From an uncultured Alistipes sp. (GTDB taxonomy: Bacteria > Bacteroidota > Bacteroidia > Bacteroidales > Rikenellaceae): a DNA stretch of 64,000 nt. Positions 51,807 to 61,661 of the stretch are shown in pieces. The DNA lies in NCBI RefSeq assembly GCF_963931675.1, contig NZ_OZ007039.1:335501-399500 (forward strand), in the 5' to 3' direction. The notes under the pieces were generated by a model. The model was not told where the DNA came from. It did no database searches and was given only the letters and a program-made list of their open reading frames with translations. Position numbers and translations under genes: made by a program. The first letter of the stretch is position 1. The number at the start of each line of letters is the position of its first letter.

Positions 51807-54800
51807 TTATTTCAACCCCTTCTTCATAAGGAAGTCCAATACGTCGCGCATCAGCCGGTCGCGTTGCACGCCGTCGCGGATCGTCTCGAACGGGAAGCTC
51901 GCCACAAAGGTCCTTCCGGTGGTTTCGCACGCCACGGCCGCCGTACCTCCGTCATCGTCGTAACGCATCACGGCAAACGCCCCGTCCCCGGCCGGACACA
52001 GGGCATCCCGCCGCTCGACGACGTAGCAATCGGGGCGGTAGAGCGTGTTGAAGCGGTACTCGCCGCGCGAGAAGTCCGGATGGGCCGTCACGACACGGAT
52101 CCGGCCCGTACCCGACTCGCGGCAGGTATCCAACCGGCAGCGCAGCACCTCTTCGGCAAAGGCCCGCCCGGCGGACTCCGCCTCAGAGTCCCCCACAAGG
52201 TCCGAAAGGACGTAAGCCCCCGAGACGAACAACGCCCCGCCATCGGCCAGATAGCGCCGCAACGCCCCCTGCAGGGGCTCCGGGAAGGCCGTGAACGAAG
52301 GTTCGCCGAGTCCGCGGCCAATCGGCGTCTTGCGCTGCTTGCCCAGAATCAGGTCGACCGCGCCATAGCCCTCCAGCGCGACGCGCCCCTCCCCGACGGC
52401 CCGGGCCGATGCCGAACAGAACGAATAGCCCGCCGCGACGATCGAACGGCCGTGCAGGGCCGGATAGTCGAACGTATTGCCGCCGATCACGTCGGTCTCG
52501 TAGCTGCGGTCGCAGGCCCCAAGGGCGATGCTGTCGATGTTGCAACGCGCCTGCGCGAGGTCGAAGACCCGCTGGGGGCCGATGAACGAGATGTCCACGC
52601 GGTCGGGCACCCCGCCGTCGAGGTCCATGCGGAACCCGGCCAGCGAGTCGCACCGCACGCTCTCGGGCCCGCTCACGCGGTCGAAACCGTTGACCACCAG
52701 CACACGGCCCCTTTCCTCGGCCGCACGGCACACCGCCAGGGTCTCGCCCGGAAAACTCTCCCCGCCGTCATTCACGGCCGTCACGCGGTAGCTGTAGACG
52801 TGTCCGGGCTCCTGTTCGACGGTCAGTTCGGGCCGGTCGGTCCGGCGGCCGTTGTCGAATCCCCCGTCATCGCGCCGCGTATAGACCACATAGGCCGTCG
52901 GGGCGGCCGAGGGTTCCAGCGGATCGGTCGCGGGTTGCCACGAGAGCCGCACCCGGTTGTCCGGGGTGAACTCCGCGGCGAACGACGTCACCGGAAGCGG
53001 TTGTACCACCACTTCGGATAATCCGTATTGCGAGCCGACATAGCGAAGGATACCCTTGTAAACGGCCCGGCTCACGAGGAACCGGAAACGCGGGTCCTGC
53101 CCCAGCCGCATGTCTGCGAAATTCTGGTGCGAAAGCAGTTCGAGCAGCATGGTCGGAACCCCCGGGACCCGCGCTTCGTAGTAGGCGCGGTTCCAGATCC
53201 CGCGCCGCTGCCAGTCGGGTTCGCAGGTGCGGCGGATATCCTCCACGACCTGTGTCTGCACGAGGTCCGTCAGGTCGCGCGAACGGTAGCGGTCGGCTCC
53301 GCCCTCGAACTTGCCGCCGTGCTCCCGCGTGTAGCAGATGCCCAGCGTCCCGACGATCCCGTCGCCGTCGCGCACCCCGGCATCCGAGTGGAAGGCCAGG
53401 GCCATGTCGAGCGGGATGTGCAGACCCGTGGAGTCGGGCAGGCGCTCCGAACCGCCCAGCAGGGCGTTGACCCAATGGGCCCGCGACATGTAGTCGTCCT
53501 TGTAGTCGTCCTTATGGTCTTTCGGCGAGTAGACCGTCTCGGGGAACCCGGCCCATTGCAGCCAGTAGCGCGCCCCCTCGCAGAAACGCGGGTAGCCGCT
53601 CGTCTCGGCCACATATTCGCGGCCGGGCTGCCGCAGCGAGTCGACCGGCGTGCGGGCCACGTTTCCGAACCCTCCGCCCACCTTCACGGCATCGGCCGAA
53701 ACCAGCCGTCCGGCACGCCGCGAGCGGTTCGTCAGCGTCACGATCGGCTGCTCGCCCGGGGCGAAGGCGAAGTGTCCCAGGTAGATCCACGTTCCGCCGC
53801 CCATCGTCTGGTTGACGGCGAATTCGGTCTCGCCGCCCAGGTGGTGCACCGTATAGCGGGCATCGTCGACACTCTCCGGGGTCGATTCGTAACTCACGTA
53901 GACGGCATATTCGCCCCGCTCGGGGATTGCAACACGCCATTCGGCCTCACCCGACGGACGGTGCGTGACGCTCCGGATCCGACGCGTCGTCCCCTCCCGG
54001 AAAGGGTTTTCACCGGTCAGGTAGACCTGTCGGCGGTGGGCAAAGCCCGCACCGCCCGCTTCCCAGGTCCCCTGTTCGGTATATTCCCGTTCGGCATCAT
54101 TATCCGCCAGCACCTCGTGGCGCTGCACGTCACGTTCGCGCGGCAGCAACACGCACGCCCCGGCGTTTTCGAGCATCGGGACCAGGTACGGCAGCACGTA
54201 ACTCTGCGTATAGAGGTCCTCGCAGGTCTGCCACAGCGCCGAGCGCTGCCACCGCCAGCGGTTCTCCGGCTGGTCGAAATAGCGCCCGTGACTCTGCCAC
54301 ACGGCGATATGGCGTCCCGCAAGCCCCGCGGTCGGGGTCGGGACAACCGTCGAGAGGCGCGTCACCAGCGGACGGTCCGACACGCCGGAACGGTTGGTGA
54401 AGAGGACGAGTTTCCGCTTCTCGACCAGCCGCCGCACCTGCGACGCATCGCGGCAGGCCAGCGGAATCAGCTCCGAAACCTCGCGGTTGTCGGTGTAGAG
54501 CTCGATCTGCGCCTTGCGGAACTCCGCCGGGAGCAGCGCCCGCACCGAATCGCGCATCGCCCGCGTATTCGCCTCGCGGAAGGGGTAGTATGAAAGTCCG
54601 ATCGAGGCGTAGATCCGCACCGTGCGGCGCGAAGCCTTCACGCCCTGCACCCGCACAGGAATCGGCTCCGCCTTCTGGTAGCCGCCCGACACCTCGCGCG
54701 AAACGATCCGCGAAAGGGTCCGGGCAATTTCGGCCCGCGTCGCGGAGCCGATCCCCGCGGCCGTTGCTTCACCGAAAGCAAAAAGTAAAACAAGCAGATA

Positions 54801-54818
54801 TAACAGTCTATTTTTCAT
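51807..54818 (-). CDS. Secreted amidase_3-type cell-wall hydrolase, xanthan-lyase-like
   Basis: 1,003 residues with a signal peptide (LLYLLVLLFAFGEATAA). Order seen: N-terminal beta region; IAVWQSHGRYF near 190 (first zinc-His region of an N-acetylmuramoyl-L-alanine amidase); a golvesin-like carbohydrate-binding insert (AEWRVAIPERGEYAVYVSYE, about 295-390); LDMALAFHSDAGV near 475 (second zinc His); MLLELLSHQNFADM near 575 (catalytic Glu); a fibronectin type III domain (about 625-715); and a glutamine-amidotransferase-like C-terminal region. Homologues are often labelled xanthan lyase in Bacteroidetes. Likely remodels peptidoglycan in the envelope. Overlaps the symporter gene by 11 bp. Confidence 0.78.
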   Translation of the reverse strand: MKNRLLYLLVLLFAFGEATAAGIGSATRAEIARTLSRIVSREVSGGYQKAEPIPVRVQGVKASRRTVRIYASIGLSYYPFREANTRAMRDSVRALLPAEFRKAQIELYTDNREVSELIPLACRDASQVRRLVEKRKLVLFTNRSGVSDRPLVTRLSTVVPTPTAGLAGRHIAVWQSHGRYFDQPENRWRWQRSALWQTCEDLYTQSYVLPYLVPMLENAGACVLLPRERDVQRHEVLADNDAEREYTEQGTWEAGGAGFAHRRQVYLTGENPFREGTTRRIRSVTHRPSGEAEWRVAIPERGEYAVYVSYESTPESVDDARYTVHHLGGETEFAVNQTMGGGTWIYLGHFAFAPGEQPIVTLTNRSRRAGRLVSADAVKVGGGFGNVARTPVDSLRQPGREYVAETSGYPRFCEGARYWLQWAGFPETVYSPKDHKDDYKDDYMSRAHWVNALLGGSERLPDSTGLHIPLDMALAFHSDAGVRDGDGIVGTLGICYTREHGGKFEGGADRYRSRDLTDLVQTQVVEDIRRTCEPDWQRRGIWNRAYYEARVPGVPTMLLELLSHQNFADMRLGQDPRFRFLVSRAVYKGILRYVGSQYGLSEVVVQPLPVTSFAAEFTPDNRVRLSWQPATDPLEPSAAPTAYVVYTRRDDGGFDNGRRTDRPELTVEQEPGHVYSYRVTAVNDGGESFPGETLAVCRAAEERGRVLVVNGFDRVSGPESVRCDSLAGFRMDLDGGVPDRVDISFIGPQRVFDLAQARCNIDSIALGACDRSYETDVIGGNTFDYPALHGRSIVAAGYSFCSASARAVGEGRVALEGYGAVDLILGKQRKTPIGRGLGEPSFTAFPEPLQGALRRYLADGGALFVSGAYVLSDLVGDSEAESAGRAFAEEVLRCRLDTCRESGTGRIRVVTAHPDFSRGEYRFNTLYRPDCYVVERRDALCPAGDGAFAVMRYDDDGGTAAVACETTGRTFVASFPFETIRDGVQRDRLMRDVLDFLMKKGLK

Positions 54819-56259
54819 TCTTTTGCGATAGTATCCACATACCGATCATCGTAAAGGCGGCATTGTAGATCAGGAGTTCGAAACCGATTTGGTAATCCCA
54901 CGCCTCGCGGGCCCATGTCTGCAGCAGGGCGCTCAGCACCGGAGCCAAAACCGCCACCGGCGGGATCCAGCGGTCACGCACCCGGCGGCGCGTCACCATC
55001 CCGAAGGCAAACATCCCGAGGATCGGACCGTAGGTGTAGCTGGCCACCTTGTAGACCAGGTTGATCACGCTGTCGTCGGCCCAGTATTCGAAGGCCAGGA
55101 TCACGGCCGCCATTCCCAGCGCCATCCCCACGTGCACCCCCTTGCGCAGGCGCGTCAGGCGCACGTCGTCCATGCGTTTCGGACCCTCGAGGATGTCAAC
55201 CGTGAAGGAGGTCGTCAGCGCCGTGAGCGCCGATCCCGCAGCCGAATAGGTGCTTGAGATAAGCCCCACAACAAACAGAATGCCAACCACAAGCGGAAGC
55301 CCGCCCTCAACCGCCACCAGCGAAAATACCTGGTCGCTCTTTTCCGGAAGCGCCATCCCGGTCCGCGCCGCGTAGAGGTAGAGCAGCCCCCCCAGCACCA
55401 GGAAGAGGAAGATCACGAAGATCTGGCTCACGGCCGTCAATACGATGTTCTTCTGCGAGTCGCGCGGCGTGGCGCAGCTCAGGTTCCGCTGCATCATGTC
55501 CTGGTCGAGTCCCGTCATGGCCACCAGCAGCACGATCCCCGCCGCAAACATCTTCCAGAAGTAGCGGTCCGACGAAGGGTCGTCGAAGAAGAAAACCCGC
55601 GACATCGGAGAGGCCGCCACCTCACGCGCCGTCTCCCCCACCGAAAGGCCCAGCGCCTGCATGATGAAGAGAATCGACAGCACGAGGCTCCCGACCAGGC
55701 ACAGCGTCTTGAGCGTATCGGTCCAGATCAGCGACTTCACGCCCCCTTGGTGCGTATAGAGCCACACGAAGGCCATCGTCACCAGCGCGTTGGCCCAGAA
55801 CGGAATGCCGTAGTGCGCGAAAACCAGCACCTGCAGCACCGCGCAGACCACGTAGACCCGCAGTGCTGCGCCCAGCATCTTCGAAATGAAGAAGAACCAC
55901 GCTCCGGTGCGGTGCGAGGCCACGCCGAAGCGGTCGTCCAGATATTCGTAGAGCGAGACCACACGCAGGCGGTAGAAGGTCGGGATCAGCACGTAGGCCA
56001 CGACAAACTGGCCCACGGTAAAGCCCGCGACCATCTGCATGTAGGAGAAGGAGTCGGCGGCAACCGACCCCGGGACCGAGATGAACGTCACGCCCGACAT
56101 CGCCGCCCCGATCATCGCGAAGGCCGCCATATACCACGGCGTGCGGCGGTTCCCGGTGAAGAAGCCCGCATTGTCGGCACGCCGGCCCGAGAGCCACGCA
56201 ACGGCGAACAGCACGGCAATATAGCCCAAAACGGTACAGATGACGGCAACGGGTGTCAT
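54808..56259 (-). CDS. Sodium:solute symporter (SSS family)
   Basis: 483 residues, about 13 transmembrane helices. Family blocks: [20 protein letters not shown] near 40, [21 protein letters not shown] segment ([18 protein letters not shown]) near 97, [20 protein letters not shown] near 165 and [20 protein letters not shown] near 330 (Na+-site Ser/Thr). Likely couples Na+ to uptake of a sugar, sialic acid or similar solute; neighbours suggest cell-wall products. The start at 56259 is preferred. An ATG at 56343, seven bases after a -7 box, would add 28 residues. Confidence 0.88.
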   Translation of the reverse strand: MTPVAVICTVLGYIAVLFAVAWLSGRRADNAGFFTGNRRTPWYMAAFAMIGAAMSGVTFISVPGSVAADSFSYMQMVAGFTVGQFVVAYVLIPTFYRLRVVSLYEYLDDRFGVASHRTGAWFFFISKMLGAALRVYVVCAVLQVLVFAHYGIPFWANALVTMAFVWLYTHQGGVKSLIWTDTLKTLCLVGSLVLSILFIMQALGLSVGETAREVAASPMSRVFFFDDPSSDRYFWKMFAAGIVLLVAMTGLDQDMMQRNLSCATPRDSQKNIVLTAVSQIFVIFLFLVLGGLLYLYAARTGMALPEKSDQVFSLVAVEGGLPLVVGILFVVGLISSTYSAAGSALTALTTSFTVDILEGPKRMDDVRLTRLRKGVHVGMALGMAAVILAFEYWADDSVINLVYKVASYTYGPILGMFAFGMVTRRRVRDRWIPPVAVLAPVLSALLQTWAREAWDYQIGFELLIYNAAFTMIGMWILSQKNEK

Positions 56260-56350
56260 GGCGGATTCTTCGGATTTCGGTGCGGGAAAGGGCCCCGGCT
56301 GCCCTGCAAACTGGCGGCGCACGGCGTTCCCTGCACGGTACATACATCGG

Positions 56351-56358
56351 CAAAGATA
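56351..56358 (-). promoter_or_regulatory. Promoter -7 box of the symporter operon
   Basis: TATCTTTG on the minus strand. No clear TTG at the -33 position. It would drive the symporter, amidase, yqeY and BASS-like genes. Confidence 0.5.
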
Positions 56359-56609
56359 CGAAAAACCTCGGAATAGTGTGCTCCCGGCGTATCATTCCAC
56401 GCAAGGGGACAACACGACGACTGCAGACTCCCGACCGAAAAGGCACGCATCTCGTCCGAACAGTTCACAATTCCGGAAATTTTCCTTATCTTTATCGAAA
56501 ACAGGAGGAATCGGCTGCTTCGTCAGGCCACAGTCGTCGGGCGCCCGCCGCTTCCTGTCTGCGGAGAAAAACGGAACGACCCCATAACCAAAACCCAAAT
56601 TCGAAAAGT

Positions 56610-57086
56610 ATGGCTTTTTTCAAGGAATTCAAGGAATTCGCCATGAAAGGCAATGTCATGGACATGGCCGTCGGCGTGATCATCGGAGGCGCATTCGGAA
56701 AGATCGTCTCCTCGCTCGTGAACGACATCCTCATGCCCCCGATCGGGGCGTTGATCGGAAACACCGACTTCTCGCAGCTCCGGATCGATATTTCGAAGGT
56801 CCGCGACGTAACGTCCGGTGCCATGCACTCCGTCGAAGGGCTGGTCAGCGGGACCAATGCGGCAGCCCAGGCTGCACCCGTGGAGCCCATTTACTGGAAC
56901 TACGGCGCATTCATCCAGCAGTGCGTCGATTTCGTCATCCTCGCCTTCTGCGTCTTCCTCATGGTCAAGCTGATGAACCGGCTCATGAAGAAAAAGGCCC
57001 AGACGCCGCCCGCCCCGCCCGCGCCTTCGAAAGAGGAGCTGCTCCTGACCGAAATCCGCGACCTGCTGAAGGAACAACGCAAGTAA
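56610..57086 (+). CDS. mscL: Large-conductance mechanosensitive channel MscL
   Basis: Homopentameric inner-membrane valve that opens on hypo-osmotic shock. 158 residues: N-terminal amphipathic helix [22 protein letters not shown]1 [20 protein letters not shown], a periplasmic loop (about 45-95), TM2 [19 protein letters not shown] near 97 and a C-terminal Lys- and Pro-rich cytoplasmic helix. Start at 56610 fits the family; the upstream open frame is non-coding. Confidence 0.95.
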   Translation: MAFFKEFKEFAMKGNVMDMAVGVIIGGAFGKIVSSLVNDILMPPIGALIGNTDFSQLRIDISKVRDVTSGAMHSVEGLVSGTNAAAQAAPVEPIYWNYGAFIQQCVDFVILAFCVFLMVKLMNRLMKKKAQTPPAPPAPSKEELLLTEIRDLLKEQRK

Positions 57087-57195
57087 AACAACAAACAATT
57101 TGAAATTCAGCAGAATCCAGTTCTGTATATGCAGAGCTGGATTTTCATTTCAAAATACAATATATTCCATTCGAAAATAAATCATGTTTCGATAT

Positions 57196-57225
57196 TTGTT
57201 TTTTCGAAATAAAAAACTATTTTTG
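57196..57225 (+). promoter_or_regulatory. Promoter of the sulfatase gene
   Basis: TTG at 57196-57198 and TATTTTTG at 57218-57225, 19 bp apart. Confidence 0.75.
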
Positions 57226-57254
57226 CGAAAGATAACCCTTAAAAACCGAAAGCC

Positions 57255-58637
57255 ATGAAAAGCCCGTTCAAAGCCGCCGGAATCGGCGTACTGGCACTCG
57301 CGTCAACCGCCTGCTCCCAGCAGGAACCTCAACGGCCCAATATCATCCTGATCCTCGCCGACGACCTCGGAAGCGAATGTATCGGCTGCTACGGCGGAGT
57401 CAGTTACCAGACCCCCTGCATCGACTCACTCGCCCGGCAGGCCATCCGATTCGAAAACATGCACGCCATGCCCCTCAGCACCCCTTCGCGCGTGCAACTC
57501 ATGACCGGGATCTACAACGACCGAAACTATGTCAACTTCGGATACATGAACGACGACGAGCACACCTTCGCCCACCTCGCACAACAGGCCGGGTATTCCA
57601 CGGCGATCGTCGGAAAATGGCAGCTCGGACGTTCCCGGGAGATGGTCTCCAAACTCGGATTCGACGAATGGTGCCTCTGCCAGCTCGAAATCTACAAGGA
57701 ACTCGCCGGGGACAAGGCCACCGACCGCTATGCCTTCTCTTATCTCGACAACAACGGTCGCTACGATTTCAGCTACTACGGACCCGACGATGCTCTGCGC
57801 TATGCGTTCGACTACATCGACCGCCAGGCCGCAGCCGGAAAACCCTTCCTGCTCTACTACCCCACACCGCTGGTCCATACGCCCCACGTCCCCACCCCCG
57901 ACTCCGAGTGCTGGACCGACAACCCCGAAACCCGCTTCATACACGACACCCGGCACTTCCCCGACATGGTCGCCTATCTCGACAAACAGGTCGGGAAGTT
58001 CGTCGACAAACTCCAGGCGGACGGTCTCTGGGACAACACCATTCTGATCTTTGTCGGTGACAACGGAACCATGGAGCAGGTCGTCTCGAAAATGAGCGAC
58101 GGCCGCGAAATCAAGGGCGGAAAGGGAAATGCGACCTCCAACGGCACGCACGTTCCCTTGCTGATCGCCTGGGGTGACAAAATCAAGTCCGGGCGCGTCA
58201 GCGAACGCCTCGTCGACATGACCGACTTCATGCCCACGATGGCCGACGCCATGGGAATCGAGGTCCCCGAGGAGTGGCGCATCGACGGCATCTCGCTCTA
58301 TCCCGAACTCTGCGGGCTCGAACCCCTCCAGCGAGAATTCACCCTCGTGCACTTCAACCCCCTGTGGCCCCACAAGCCCTATCCGCGAGCCGCCCGCTGT
58401 GCATTCAACACCGAATACAAGTATTATTGGGACGGGCGGTTCTACCACTTCTCCGAGGACCCCATGGAGCAGCACCCGCTCGATGTGACGGAGTGCCCGC
58501 CCGAGGTGCAGGAACTCTACGCCAAGCTGAAGGCCAAGGTCGACGAAATGCCCGACTGGTATCCCGACAAGCCCGGGGCCCCGCGGCACGGTGATTACAA
58601 GAGCTTCTACGACGCCAATCCGCAGCAAGCCAAATGA
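57255..58637 (+). CDS. Sulfatase, Ser-type, lipoprotein
   Basis: 460 residues. Lipoprotein-type signal (GVLALASTACSQ). The alkaline-phosphatase-like fold starts NIILILADDLGSECIGCYGG with the metal-binding Asp pair near residue 36. The active-site signature is STPSR in MPLSTPSRVQLMTG near 75, so formylglycine would be made from Ser by an anaerobic maturase. GKWQLGR, PTPLVHTPH (metal/substrate His), VGDNGTMEQ and GGKGNATSNGTHVPLLI complete the family. Probably periplasmic desulfation of host glycans or other sulfate esters. It is monocistronic, without a SusCD pair next to it. Confidence 0.9.
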   Translation: MKSPFKAAGIGVLALASTACSQQEPQRPNIILILADDLGSECIGCYGGVSYQTPCIDSLARQAIRFENMHAMPLSTPSRVQLMTGIYNDRNYVNFGYMNDDEHTFAHLAQQAGYSTAIVGKWQLGRSREMVSKLGFDEWCLCQLEIYKELAGDKATDRYAFSYLDNNGRYDFSYYGPDDALRYAFDYIDRQAAAGKPFLLYYPTPLVHTPHVPTPDSECWTDNPETRFIHDTRHFPDMVAYLDKQVGKFVDKLQADGLWDNTILIFVGDNGTMEQVVSKMSDGREIKGGKGNATSNGTHVPLLIAWGDKIKSGRVSERLVDMTDFMPTMADAMGIEVPEEWRIDGISLYPELCGLEPLQREFTLVHFNPLWPHKPYPRAARCAFNTEYKYYWDGRFYHFSEDPMEQHPLDVTECPPEVQELYAKLKAKVDEMPDWYPDKPGAPRHGDYKSFYDANPQQAK

Positions 58638-58694
58638 TGGATCATTGACGTATTGACGGGGTAGCAGGCTGGCACTTCGTCTTCCGAAAAAGCC

Positions 58695-58728
58695 CTGCGC
58701 CGGAACAGGTCCGGCGCAGTTTTTTTAC
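58695..58728 (+). terminator. Terminator of the sulfatase gene
   Basis: CTGCGCCGGA pairs with TCCGGCGCAG, followed by seven T. Confidence 0.9.
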
Positions 58729-58754
58729 GCGGCGCTCTTCGATCAGACAGGGCT

Positions 58755-59453
58755 TCAAACCTCCGACGGCGTATCGTCAGCGTCCTTTTTCGTGGCATAC
58801 TCCTGGAGAACGTAGGTCGTGAAGATCGGGAAGAACATCATCCCTAACGACGGCAGCAGCACGCAGACCACTTTCCCGACGGCCGTGACCGGAAAAATCG
58901 CAGCTCCGACCGACGTGACGTTCATCCACGCCCACCACAAGGCGTTCCCGAAACCGTGGAGTTTCGGGTTCACCAACACCTCGTAGTCGTAGAATACCAG
59001 TGCCGAGAGGTAAGTGAAGGCCACAACCGTGAAAAGATAGGCCGCAAGCAACCACTGCATCCGGCTCCCCCGCACCATCCACTGCACGATAATGAACATT
59101 GCCAGAAAAGCCCGCAGCATCGAAATCATTCCGACCAGGATGCCCCAGTCGTGGGTCATGCGGAGATCCGCCCACGACAACAGCGTCAGGTACGGAATCG
59201 AGATCAGCAGGTAGAACAGATGTTGTACGAAAAAACGGAGTTTCCGCGCGGACTGGACCAGCCGAAACAGGAAATCGCAGAGAAAAACCATGCAGACGAA
59301 AAACTGGATCGTCAGGTAGGTGTCGGACAAATGGGTGTGGTCCCCGGCGAGAATTTCCCACGAGAGGGCCACAAGCAGCGTAATGCCGGCCAGGAGTTTC
59401 AGGATGCCCAGGGTGTCGGTAAATCCGGGACGGGAGGATTCGGATGGGGTCAT
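58755..59453 (-). CDS. Voltage-gated-channel-like membrane protein with altered filter
   Basis: 232 residues with about six hydrophobic helices laid out as in 6-TM voltage-gated channels: LGILKLLAGITLLVALSWEI, YLTIQFFVCMVFLCDFLFRL, FYLLISIPYLTLLSW, MISMLRAFLAMFIIVQWMV, and a pore-like WWAWMNVTSVGAAIFPVTAV before the last helix. Where K+ channels have TVGYGD, this has TSVGAAIFP: the surrounding pattern is kept but the GYG filter is not. It could be an ion channel of other selectivity or a non-conducting relative. A Lys-rich C-terminal tail follows. Confidence 0.72.
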   Translation of the reverse strand: MTPSESSRPGFTDTLGILKLLAGITLLVALSWEILAGDHTHLSDTYLTIQFFVCMVFLCDFLFRLVQSARKLRFFVQHLFYLLISIPYLTLLSWADLRMTHDWGILVGMISMLRAFLAMFIIVQWMVRGSRMQWLLAAYLFTVVAFTYLSALVFYDYEVLVNPKLHGFGNALWWAWMNVTSVGAAIFPVTAVGKVVCVLLPSLGMMFFPIFTTYVLQEYATKKDADDTPSEV

Positions 59454-59540
59454 TGAATTTTATTTTTCGCGCAGAGGTCTCAAAATCGGTGCCACGACCC
59501 GGTACCGAAAGTTTTTCCCGTGTTTTTTCGTCCGAATATT

Positions 59541-59570
59541 TTGCAGGTTCGGATTTTTCGATTACCTTTG
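59541..59570 (+). promoter_or_regulatory. Promoter of tRNA-Met
   Basis: TTG at 59541-59543 and TACCTTTG at 59563-59570, 19 bp apart. Confidence 0.75.
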
Positions 59571-59587
59571 CACACGCTTTCAGCAAT

Positions 59588-59661
59588 GGCGGGATAGCTC
59601 AGCTGGTTAGAGCGCATGATTCATAATCATGAGGTCGAGAGTTCAAGTCTCTCTCCCGCTA
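59588..59661 (+). tRNA. tRNA-Met(CAT), elongator type
   Basis: 74 nt. The acceptor stem GGCGGGA pairs with TCCCGCT (one G-T), discriminator A. The anticodon stem CATGA/TCATG has the loop TTCATAA with CAT at 59622-59624; T-stem GAGAG/CTCTC. The paired 1-72 position and absence of the GGG/CCC anticodon stem argue against initiator tRNA. A lysidine-modified tRNA-Ile(CAT) cannot be fully excluded. Confidence 0.92.
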
Positions 59662-59667
59662 CTGAAA

Positions 59668-59698
59668 AGGACCGAATCTGGATTCGGCCCTTTTTTTG
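59668..59698 (+). terminator. Terminator of tRNA-Met
   Basis: GGACCGAATC pairs with GATTCGGCCC (one mismatch) followed by seven T. Confidence 0.8.
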
Positions 59699-59838
59699 TT
59701 GAGACAAGAGAGAGGGGGGGGCTTGCCTTCATCTGTTCAATGACATTCGCCTTAATCGTTTCAAAATCAAATGAATTACCCATAATTAAAGTGTGTCTGT
59801 AAAGTTAATCTCTTTCTCCCTTTACTTCACACTCTTTA

Positions 59839-60288
59839 GTTTACAGGCTCGCATATCCTGAACGTTCCATTGCTGATGTGCTCTATGTAGACACAATGCT
59901 GCGTGCTCCGGCAATCAAGACGTCACGTCTGAAAGCCGACCAGAACGACGGGGTTGTTTATAACTATATGTTCGCATGGGATACACCGCTTGACGGTGGT
60001 TCTGCCATATCCTATCATTGTTCCAAACTGCCGTTTATACTCAATAATATATCTATGTCAAAGGCTTCCGCTGTCGGAGGTAAGCTGGCAGAAATACTTG
60101 CAGACTGCATGAGTGCGGCATGGATTAACTTCGCAAAAAACGGGAATCCCAATCATTCTGGGATTCCATACTGGCCAGCATTCACACGAGAATATGGATA
60201 CATTATGATTTTCGGGAATAAATGTATGGTAAAGAAGAATCATGATTATGAGTTGATGAAACTTCTTGTCCCGGATTATGTATTTTAG
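59839..60288 (+). pseudogene. Carboxylesterase C-terminal fragment
   Basis: About 145 residues matching the end of a type-B carboxylesterase: AYPERSIADVLYVDTMLRAP, YNYMFAWDTPLDGGSAISYH (containing the family D...S..YHC region with the catalytic-His neighbourhood) and CMSAAWINFAKNGNPNHSGI then YWPAF. The N-terminal two thirds, including the GESAGG nucleophile, is absent, and the homology begins abruptly after the tRNA-Met gap. Left by deletion or by insertion next to the tRNA gene. Confidence 0.75.
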
Positions 60289-60394
60289 GCTGGATAATCG
60301 GTAAAAACTGAGATTTTTACCGATTTTTTTGTATCACCGCTTCCGACGGCTCCAATTATCTTTGCAGTGGTAATAATTAAAAAATCAGAAAGAT

Positions 60395-60847
60395 ATGAAA
60401 TCAATAGCCATTATGGTATTCATGCTTCTGACTTTTACAGTCGGAACAAAGGCCCAAGAAAACCGGAAGGCATTTACTGCCGAGGAACAGGAGATCGTCG
60501 ATTTGTCCGACTGCAAGTGGAACTGGATGTCAGAGAAAAATGTGGAAAAGTTGGCGGAGCTGTTCCATGAGAACTCGCAGTTTGTCCACATGGGTGGCTA
60601 TTGGGGCAAACAGCAGGAGCTGGAAACCATTCGCACGGGTGGCATTTGGTATAAGAAAGCCGAGATACACGATGTACAGGTGAAATTTGCTGCAGGAACG
60701 GCAACGGTTTACAGCCGGATACATTTGAATTCGGTGGTTGGAGGCAACGCCGTGCGGTTTCCTTTTATCGTTACGGAAGTATATGTGATGGAAAACGGGA
60801 AATGGCAACTCTCAACCCTTGCTTTCACGAAAACCTTAGATGAATAA
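60395..60847 (+). CDS. Secreted NTF2-like (DUF4440-type) protein
   Basis: 150 residues. Signal peptide MKSIAIMVFMLLTFTVGTKA. The mature domain fits the NTF2-like/SnoaL cone fold: DCKWNWMSEKNVEKLAELFH near 40, FVHMGGYWGKQQELETI near 63 and IVTEVYVMENGKWQLSTLAF at the end. Such domains act as small-molecule-binding proteins or weak isomerases. It overlaps the next gene by 8 bp, forming an operon with a double-CMD protein and an alpha/beta hydrolase. Confidence 0.8.
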   Translation: MKSIAIMVFMLLTFTVGTKAQENRKAFTAEEQEIVDLSDCKWNWMSEKNVEKLAELFHENSQFVHMGGYWGKQQELETIRTGGIWYKKAEIHDVQVKFAAGTATVYSRIHLNSVVGGNAVRFPFIVTEVYVMENGKWQLSTLAFTKTLDE

Positions 60848-61661
60848 TCAGACAAAAACGGATATGAAAATCAGGATTTTATCTATCACGGCCATGATGG
60901 CAATATCATCCATTGCAGTATATGCGCAGCGTGCAGAAAACTTCCGGCAGCCTTATCCCCTGGGCGACAAACAGTATGAAGAAGCTACGGACGGCGCTGA
61001 AACCCGTTATGCCGAGGCTAACAAGGTGCTTGCCCCGAGAGAGCAGGCCATCGTTGCAGTCGCATCTTATACGGGGAAGGGCGATTTGGAAAATTTGAGA
61101 CAGGCTTTTGTCCAGGCATTGGATGCGGGGATGACAGTCAATGAAATAAACGAAGTACTGATTCACGCCTATGCATATTGCGGATTCCCCCGGAGTTTGC
61201 GGGCTATCCAGACTTTCATGCAGGTCGTGGAGAAGCGAAAGGCTGACGGCATAACGGATGCAGTCGGCAGGGAAGCATCCATTGTCAGGGATAACAGAAG
61301 CCGCTATGAACGTGGCCGTGATGTGCTTGCCGAAATTTCAGGCATACCTGCCGATGCTCCGAAAGCAGGATACGCCCTGTTTGCTCCGACAATCGAGCGA
61401 TTCCTCAAAGAGCATCTTTTCGCCGACCTTTTTGAGCGCGATCTGCTGACCTGTCGGGAACGTGAACTCGCCACGGTGTCGGTCCTCGCCGGAGTGGGCG
61501 GCGTAGAGCCGATGTTCGGGAGCCATGCCGCAATATGTATGCATCTTGGAGTTACACCGGAACAACTTTCGGCTTTGCTGAACATCGTGGAGATAAACCT
61601 CGGCAAGACATATTCGGAACCGCTTCGCAAAGTGTTGGACCAATTGACGGAAAAGAAATGA
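60840..61661 (+). CDS. Secreted double carboxymuconolactone decarboxylase-like protein
   Basis: 273 residues, or 265 from the ATG at 60864 that leads straight into the signal peptide (ITAMMAISSIAVYAQ). Two CMD domains follow: one with LAPREQAIVAVASYTGKGDL and VNEINEVLIHAYAYCGFPRS, and one with TCRERELATVSVLAGVGGVE and VTPEQLSALLNIVEINLG. The first keeps a single Cys at the YCGF site; the CxxC of AhpD-type peroxidases is not seen. Periplasmic; reaction unknown. Confidence 0.85.
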   Translation: MNNQTKTDMKIRILSITAMMAISSIAVYAQRAENFRQPYPLGDKQYEEATDGAETRYAEANKVLAPREQAIVAVASYTGKGDLENLRQAFVQALDAGMTVNEINEVLIHAYAYCGFPRSLRAIQTFMQVVEKRKADGITDAVGREASIVRDNRSRYERGRDVLAEISGIPADAPKAGYALFAPTIERFLKEHLFADLFERDLLTCRERELATVSVLAGVGGVEPMFGSHAAICMHLGVTPEQLSALLNIVEINLGKTYSEPLRKVLDQLTEKK

